Positions 58,031-64,000 of a DNA stretch of 64,000 nucleotides are shown here, piece after piece. This DNA comes from Saccopteryx bilineata (lineage: Eukaryota; Chordata; Mammalia; Chiroptera; Emballonuridae). The notes under the pieces were generated by a model, which was given only the letters and a program-made list of their open reading frames with translations, did no database searches and was not told the DNA's origin. Numbering within the stretch: the stretch's first letter is position 1; each line of letters starts with the position of its first letter. The translations under genes were made by a program, and so were the position numbers. Where the stretch lies: the NCBI RefSeq assembly GCF_036850765.1, contig NC_089492.1, positions 295,749,090 to 295,813,089 on the forward strand. The letters run 5' to 3'.

Positions 58031-60281
58031 AAGTGCCTCCTTGAGCCCTGCGCCCGGTTCTGTATTGGAGTGCTTTTGAGCACGTCTGCTGGGAGACAGG
58101 CCTGCGCAGAGATCCAACCCATTCCGCCGCCGCTGCAGTTTATGACATTTTCGTTAATTTGAGTGTGTCACGCAAACAACGTGATTTCCTCTACAATGCT
58201 TTGACTGTACGGTGTTCAACTAGGATTAGCCATGCAACGGAGGCGTGAATTGGCCCACCGGGACCAATTCTCCAAATGTCAACCCAGAAATGACTCTGTG
58301 ACAGTCACAGCCTGCTGGTCTCTCGCCCGTGAAAGCTGTGGGTTAGGCCAAGTGGTTCAGCCCATGAGCGCAGCCTGGTGGCCGTCTTCACAGTCACACC
58401 ATCCTCCATAGGGGAACAGGAGGGGGATTCTGGGAGTGGGACACCGAACCCCGGACTCTGAGCCACTGTGGCAAGAAGACAAGGTCGTTCCCTAGGTGTG
58501 GGCAGGTGACGACGCTGCACGGTTTTCTGTGCTTGAAACTGAAAGCTGTGAAAGGTGTGTTTTAAGGGGCACTTGTTACACAGTGATCTTTGAAATGACA
58601 AATGTTTGAGTTGATATAAAATACTGTGGATGATCCATAAACTAAGGAGAATAAAAGCATGGCGACATACTCACGGGGGGACCAAGGACAGCAGTAAGAA
58701 CAGTCCTCGGGTAGGGGCGGGGGGGGGAGTGTTGGAAACCCATGGGAGTGAGTGATGTCCGAGGTCAGGCACCGTGGGCTATCAGGTGGCTGAGCAGGGG
58801 TCACCCTAGTCCCACAGAGAACCAGTTCAGGGAACGAACGTTCTAGAGCACGTGTGAGTGGGAGGGGACGAGGTGGGGGGGGTGCGTGTCCTGTGACGGC
58901 CTGTCCCACACGGTGGCTGAGGCTCCTCAGCTCCAGCCTAGGAGAACCCCCAGGACTCGCCAGGCCTGTCTCTGGTATTCCCTCCTGCGCCCCCCCCCAC
59001 CCCCGCAGCCGCAGGTAGCATGCCCTTCCGCACCCTGGTCCCTGGACCCTCAAGCCAGACCCAACCCGGAGCCCCGTGGCCCAGTTGCCTCTACAGGAAA
59101 GCCCTTGGCGGGCATTTGTCCACCCCAGCCCTGGTCTGAACCGGACCCACATGACCTGCCCAGCAACCAGGACAGGCGCGAGCGTCTCAGCCCCGAGCCC
59201 AGTATCTGACCCGCACCAGCGCCTGAAAATGCAGTTGGAGGAAAACCACGGAGCACACATGGCGGCAGCCAACCGACGACGCAGCAATGACCCTTCTTGT
59301 GACATCCAGATGGGATGCGCCCCTGCAACCCGACGCTCAGGCCTCATGGTGGGGGACCTTGACCGGCAGCCCCAGGGAGAAGGGTGGCTGACACATCCAG
59401 TGCAGGAGGCGCAGCGGGCGGCGGGGACTCGAGCTCCTGACCGTCCCTCTCTTGAGTGGACGCGCCTGGACGGAGCGCGGGCACCAGGCCTCCCGTGCGC
59501 ACGGCCGCCACATCCTGTTCTGTCCTCTTCTCCCAGTCACACGCAGGGAGCCCGAGGAAAGCTTCACCTGGAGCCCTCCCGCTGGAGGAAACCACAGTAC
59601 CTTTGACCACCTTCCCGGGTCTCCCTAAAGCAGAAGGCGACTCCGAGGCGGGAGGCACCGGGAATAGTCGATGGCTCCCCGCTCCTGCCAAGGGGCTGCC
59701 AGGACGGCCACAGCTGGAGCTCTGCGGGAACGCGCTCCTTACAGCACAGGACCCCACCCTCCTGGGAACTGAGTCCTGACCGGGACCCTGGGCCAGCCGC
59801 CCTCGCCCTCGTGGCTCACTCCCTGTGGTCAGCCCAAACCACCTTCCCATCAGCCCGGTCTGCAGAAGGGTGACTATGGGACCCCCAGCTTTGCCCGCAC
59901 GTGCCTACTACCCATGCCATTCCTTTAGGGTCACACGCCACCACCTCAACCCTGGCCTTCCGTGGCCGGCCTAGCTGCTACCTCTGACCTGGAACCCAGT
60001 CCTCCCCCACTGCCTGTCCCCTCACCTGTGCCCACTGTCTCCTGGGCAAGAACAAGGTCTGGCTGGGTGTGGTTGCCCAACCTGACTGCCCAGACGGGCG
60101 GCACCTGGCCCTGAGCAGCCGCCACCCCACCTGGCTCAGCGTGACCCCACGGCTCTAGCTCCCAAGGGGTTGGGAGATCAGACTTCTGAGAGAGGGTACT
60201 GCCTTCACAACCTAGGTCCAGGGTGAGGGGTTGCCTGAACCCCCCAAAAGAACTCGGAAGCCACGCCCATGAGAATTGCCA
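58031..60281. other. Duplicated non-coding segment of the right arm
   Basis: Aligns with 390-3330 of the left arm in reverse. GC-rich between about 58850 and 60200. No conserved reading frame found. Confidence 0.55.
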
Positions 60282-60287
60282 TTTATT
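60282..60287 (-). promoter_or_regulatory. EPN1: EPN1 poly(A) signal
   Basis: aataaa on the minus strand, 331 nt past the stop codon. It is conserved in the duplicate at 384-389. Confidence 0.75.
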
Positions 60288-60617
60288 CCTGGAGTTGCCA
60301 AAATCATCACCAAGGATTCACCAAGGGCGCAAGGGGCGAAGGAGGCTCAAACACTGATTGAGGGCCAGTCAGGAGTGGGAAGAGGGGGGCGGGTCGCAGC
60401 TGTCCCTCCCTGTCTCATGCCGCGGGATGCACAGGTCCTACTCTGGCCGGCACCCTGCGCATCCCCCACATCCAGTGTCTCCTGGGGAGGCGGGGAAAGG
60501 TGTAGTGTGAGTGGCCCCAGGGGGGAGGGTGCTGGGGTCCGCTTCACATGCACTCACAACACTGGTGTCCAGGGGGCAGAGGAGAGCTGTTCCAGGCCAC
60601 GCCCCTCCAGCCCTGGC

Positions 60618-60826
60618 TTAGAGGAGGAAGGGATTAGTGTTGGGGGCCGGGGGGCCCGAGGGCATCATGGGGGGCAGGCCTGGGCCCCCACCCAGGGGAG
60701 AGATGTATGTAGGTGGCACCCCCGGGCCCGGGGGCCCGGGGCTGAGCCGGAGCTGGTTCAGGGTAAGCGTCGCTGGGTGCGCTGGCTGGAAGGGGTTGGT
60801 GACAGAGGGACCTGTGGCCGAGGCTC
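60618..60826 (-). CDS. EPN1: EPN1 terminal coding exon
   Basis: Encodes GASATGPSVTNPFQPA through PPTYISPLGGGPGLPPMM to NTNPFLL and the stop at 60618-60620. Acceptor tttttcttgcag. Confidence 0.95.
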
Positions 60827-62985
60827 CTGCAAGAAAAAACACGAATTTGAGTCCCTCTCTTTTTCAGGGCTGTGTAGTATTCTATGGTGAGAATGTACCG
60901 TCAGTTAGGGGACTGGCACTTGGGCTGCTTCCAGATCCGGACAATTGTAAATGACACTGCAGTGAACACAGGCTTGAGCTTTCTGTCCAATCCCTGTCTG
61001 GGTTTCTTCAGATAAACTCCCACAAGTGGGATCCCTGCATCCTAAGGCAGTCCCAGCTTTAATTTTTTGATCTAACTCCATACCACTTTCCGTAGTGTCT
61101 GCACCAGAGGTGGGGGCTGGGGGAATAAGGATTTAGCAAAACTCGCGGAGGGGGAGGTAAAAGAGGGTCAAGGGGAAATCAATGGTGACAATTAAGACTT
61201 GATTTGGGGTGAGCACACAATGTCGTGCACAGGTGATATATTACAGAATTGTGCAACTGAGACACCTATGTAATATTATTAACCAACGCTACCCCACCAA
61301 ATGCAATCAAAAAGGAGAGAGGGAGAGAGAGAGAGAGAGACAGAGACAGAGGCAGAGGTGCAGGGCTGGCAGGGGGAGCAGCACTCCGGAGGCCACACTT
61401 ACCGCTCGGCAGGAAAGGGTTGGAGGCCTTGGCTCCTGGCAGTGTGGGGCCCGGCCGAGTGACCAGTGAGTCCAGGTCTACAAGGGCTGCATTGGGCCCC
61501 AAGAAGGACTCCGGTGTCTTCCGTGTGGGCGGCGTGGGAGTCGGGGTGGCTGCGGGCGGGGGGCTCCCCATAGCCTCAGCCAGAGAGCCTCCGACGCCGC
61601 TCATGTTGAAGGCCCCGGGGCTGGGGGGAGGCCCCTCCCCAGTGAGCAGCTGCAGCTCCCCTGCAAGGAGCAGAGGGGCTCAGGGCAGAGGGGCAGAGCC
61701 TGGGGCCACAGCCAGGAGGGTCTGAGGCCAAGGGGCCATGGTGGGAGGAACACCATGCGACAACCTCTGGAGCAGCAACCTCTGTGAGCTGGGTCCCGCC
61801 TCCCCAGCTCACAGACCAAATAAGATTGCACTGGGGGGGGGGGGGACAGATAGGGGGACCAGCAGCCATTCTGGGGCTAAATGACGTCAGTTGGAGCTCT
61901 AACTTTTTTTTAGATAGTTGATTTAGGTATCCTAACATTAAAAAAACATGCACACAGTAGAGCGTCAGCCCAGCGTGTGGAAGTCCCGGGTTTGATTCCC
62001 GGCCAGGGCACACAGGAGAAGCATCCATCTGCTTCTCCACCCTTCCCCCTCTCCTTCCTCTCTGTCTCTCTCTTCCCCTCCCGCAGCCAAGGCTCCACTG
62101 GAGCAAAGTTGGCTTAGGCGCTGAGAATGGCTCCATAGCCTCTGCCTCAGGCGCTAGAATAGTTCCCGTTGCAACAGAGCAACAGCCCAGATGGGCAGAG
62201 CATCATCCCCTGGTGGGCATGCCGGGTGGATCCCGGTTGGGCGCATGCGAGAGTCTGTCTGACTGCCTCCCCACTTCTAACTTCAGATAAAAAAAAATAA
62301 AAAAATTTTAAAAAAGCACAAATTGTTATGAACCAAAGGCCCGGGAGAATGAGACTGAAGGCTGGGTAGGGATCTAAGGGAATCCCAGAGGAGAGGCGAA
62401 AGGATGGGTGCCCCACCTCTCCCTGCAGGACCTGTCAGCCCCAGGGATTACTACTTCTGTAAAAGTCCACCTCACTGGAATAGACAAAATATATGAGACA
62501 GAAGAGGTGATCACCGCTGGTGGGAAAATGGACACCCAGCATGTCCTGGTAAGATGCTCCAGTGAGCCTGACTGGCGGTGGTGCAGTGGACAGAGTGTTG
62601 ACCTAGGATGAAACCCAGGACCCAAGTTCGAAACCCCAAGGTCACCACCTTGAGCCCAAGGTCGCTGGCTTGAGCAAGGGGTCACTCACTCTGCTGTAGC
62701 CCCCCGGTCAAGGCACATATGAGAAAGCAATCAATGAACAACTAAGGAGCCACAACTATGAGTTGATGCTTCTCATCTCTCTCCCTTTTTGTCTCTCTCA
62801 CTTAAAAAAAATAAAAATAAAAACAGGTTTGGATGAGAACCCCCATCATGGCAGAGACAAACCGAAACCAAAGATCACCCACCAGACAGAAGGAGCCTAC
62901 CGCCCACCAGGAAGCAAGCAAGTGCTAACAGCCCTGGGAGAAGGGACATGTGTAAGCGCACAGCCCCAACCCCGACATTGGGAGA

Positions 62986-63038
<53 letters not shown>

Positions 63039-64000
63039 ATCTGAGGCTTCTACAACACACTCATGAACATTCCAGAAACCAGGGGGTTCAGAGGCCAGAG
63101 GTCAGCATTTGGGAAAGCCTGAGAAACTTCTTTACTGTATGTACTTTTGCAACTTTTCTCTAAATCTGAAATTACTTCAAAACAAAATTAAAATTTCTTT
63201 TTAAAAATAGAGCAAGGATAACCAATTACACCTCATTAAAGCTAAGTATTTTGTTTTTTAAAACGGGCGCTGGGCCTGAACCGAGACTGCTGTACTCATC
63301 CTGCTGACCTCGGACCCCGGTGGGGCGGGCATCCAGGGGGTACAGCGAGCCTGGGTGGGCAGGCACCTACCTGTGCTGCTCCCTGAGGCCGACAGGGCTG
63401 TGCGCAGCCGGTCAAAGTCAGAGAATTCATCAGGCTCAGTGTCAAAGCCCCCGACCACTGTGGGGGCAGGATGTCCACTCAGCTCCCACAGAGGCAGCCC
63501 CCCGCCCCGCCCTCCTCAGGAACCAGGGCACCGGGCCCTTCACTCTGTGCTCCAGCCAGTACCTGCAGTGCCATTGGTGCTGGGCTTGGCCGGTGACCCC
63601 CCCCAGGGGTCGGAGAAGGCTGGGGCTGGAGCCCATGGATCAGGGGCTGGGGGCCCACCAGCTCGGGCCCGACCTGAACAAGGAGGTAATGAGCCAGGCG
63701 GCCACCCATGGCCACCCCCAAGCACAAGCTCCTCCGGGTCCTCTCCCCTCCTGACCCCTCCACCCCCAGACCATCCCCCACCCCCTCCGGGTCACACCCT
63801 CCCCCACCTGTCTCAGTCACACTGTCCCGCCAGGATGACAGCCTCACCGACAAGTCCCCAGACCAGCCCGCCCCTCCCCGCTCCCCTAGACTGTCTCGTG
63901 CGTCCCCTCCTCCGTGGGGCCCCTGGCTGTACCCAGGACTGCACCCTGGACCTGGGGGTGACACTCACTCTCCGAGCTCCCCCAGGGGTCGGGTGTGGGC
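60618..64000 (-). CDS. EPN1: EPN1 (epsin-1), last five coding exons; 5' part outside the window
   Basis: Epsin-1 is a clathrin-mediated endocytosis adaptor. Its N-terminal ENTH domain binds phosphoinositides but lies outside this window. The part seen here is the disordered C-terminal half. It carries DPW motifs for AP-2 alpha binding (PDPWG, PDPWA, SDPWGGSPAKPSTNG), the clathrin-box-like LVDLDSLVTRPG region, and three NPF motifs for EH-domain proteins (SNPFLP, TNPFQP and terminal NTNPFLL). Five exons join in phase with GT-AG junctions. This copy looks intact, unlike the duplicate at 1-56. Confidence 0.93.
60845..61312. mobile_element. L1 3' fragments in an EPN1 intron
   Basis: A minus-strand piece (gtgtagtattctatggtgag) precedes a plus-strand tail (atattattaaccaacgctac). 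Confidence 0.6.
61403..61660 (-). CDS. EPN1: EPN1 exon
   Basis: Encodes GELQLLTGEG, MSGVGGSLAEAMGS, the TPTPPTRKTPESFLGPNAAL block and ASNPFLPS. Acceptor gctccttgcag, donor gtaagtgtgg. Confidence 0.94.
61955..62300 (+). mobile_element. SINE family A, head missing
   Basis: Starts at cacacagtagagcgtcagcc. B box gggtttgattcccggcc. A-rich tail. In an EPN1 intron. Confidence 0.87.
62563..62830 (+). mobile_element. SINE family B, internally deleted
   Basis: Head gcctgactggcggtggtgca, B box agttcgaaaccccaagg, A-rich tail. Confidence 0.83.
62985..63032. repeat. (CA)n microsatellite
   Basis: About 22 units in an EPN1 intron. Confidence 0.95.
63371..63457 (-). CDS. EPN1: EPN1 exon
   Basis: Encodes VGGFDTEPDEFSDFDRLRTA, then LSASGSST. 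Acceptor cctgcccccacag, donor gtaggtgcct. Confidence 0.92.
63563..63673 (-). CDS. EPN1: EPN1 exon with DPW motifs
   Basis: Encodes RARAGGPPAPDPWAPAPAF, then SDPWGGSPAKPSTNGTA. Acceptor cctccttgttcag, donor gtactggct. Confidence 0.88.
63969..64000 (-). CDS. EPN1: EPN1 exon (partial, cut by the window edge)
   Basis: Encodes ...PTPDPWGSSE. Donor gtgagtgt lies just below 63969. Confidence 0.82.

Larger units (their letters stand above)
52085..60667 (-). repeat. Right arm of the inverted duplication
   Basis: Counterpart of 1-5352. It is longer because of the mariner composite (52886-56265), a hAT (56440-56786), a GT microsatellite (57543-57580) and a SINE (57731-58030), each absent from the left arm. 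The outer limit is set by where the left arm leaves the window, so the true end may lie further right. Confidence 0.88.

Noticed and set aside
1..60667. Inverted duplication as an assembly artefact
   Set aside because: The arms differ by about 10%, and each has private insertions with clean target duplications and empty sites in the other.

Overview
The window is nuclear DNA of a placental mammal, almost certainly a bat. Three things show this: spliced genes with GT-AG junctions, dense young tRNA-derived SINEs, and young DNA transposons (hAT, mariner, Helitron) beside LINE-1. The SINE heads are not the vespertilionid VES type. A rhinolophoid or other non-vespertilionid bat is my guess and is unproven. 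Four SINE types recur. Family A is ~400 bp with head ctggccggttggctcagcgg. Family B is ~330 bp with head ctgaccaggcggtggcgcag. Family C is a short VES-like type with head ctggctggatagctgggttgg. Family D is a short type whose reverse complement ends in ccacaggtcaggc.

The central gene is a complete NLRP9 on the minus strand (7326-32673). Its nine coding exons all carry usable splice sites and join in frame to 2997 nt, or 998 codons plus stop. They encode a pyrin domain, a NACHT ATPase and leucine-rich repeats. At the right edge are the last five coding exons of EPN1 (epsin-1), also on the minus strand (60618-64000).

A large inverted duplication flanks NLRP9. The left arm (1-5352) runs from a decayed copy of the EPN1 terminal exon on the plus strand, through about 4 kb of shared non-coding DNA, to a V1R vomeronasal receptor pseudogene. 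The right arm (about 52085-60667) has the same order in the opposite orientation, starting from the intact EPN1 tail. Because the arms are paralogous, each serves as the empty-site control for insertions in the other. They date a hAT element, several SINEs, a new GT microsatellite and a composite mariner structure as arising after the duplication. In the composite, two mariner copies in the same orientation enclose 1.48 kb of foreign genomic DNA, and the whole sits in one TA site inside the right V1R.

NLRP9 intron 4 holds a nested stack. An L1 3' tail is split by a family A SINE and by a Helitron (14807-18723) with recognisable termini. The Helitron is itself split by two SINEs at one site and by a 5'-truncated L1. 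The remainder of 32.7-52 kb is SINEs, L1 tails, microsatellites and a few unique stretches. One of these is a CpG-island-like block with an RFX X-box near 48.7 kb and may be an unannotated promoter. No rRNA, functional tRNA or CRISPR was seen.
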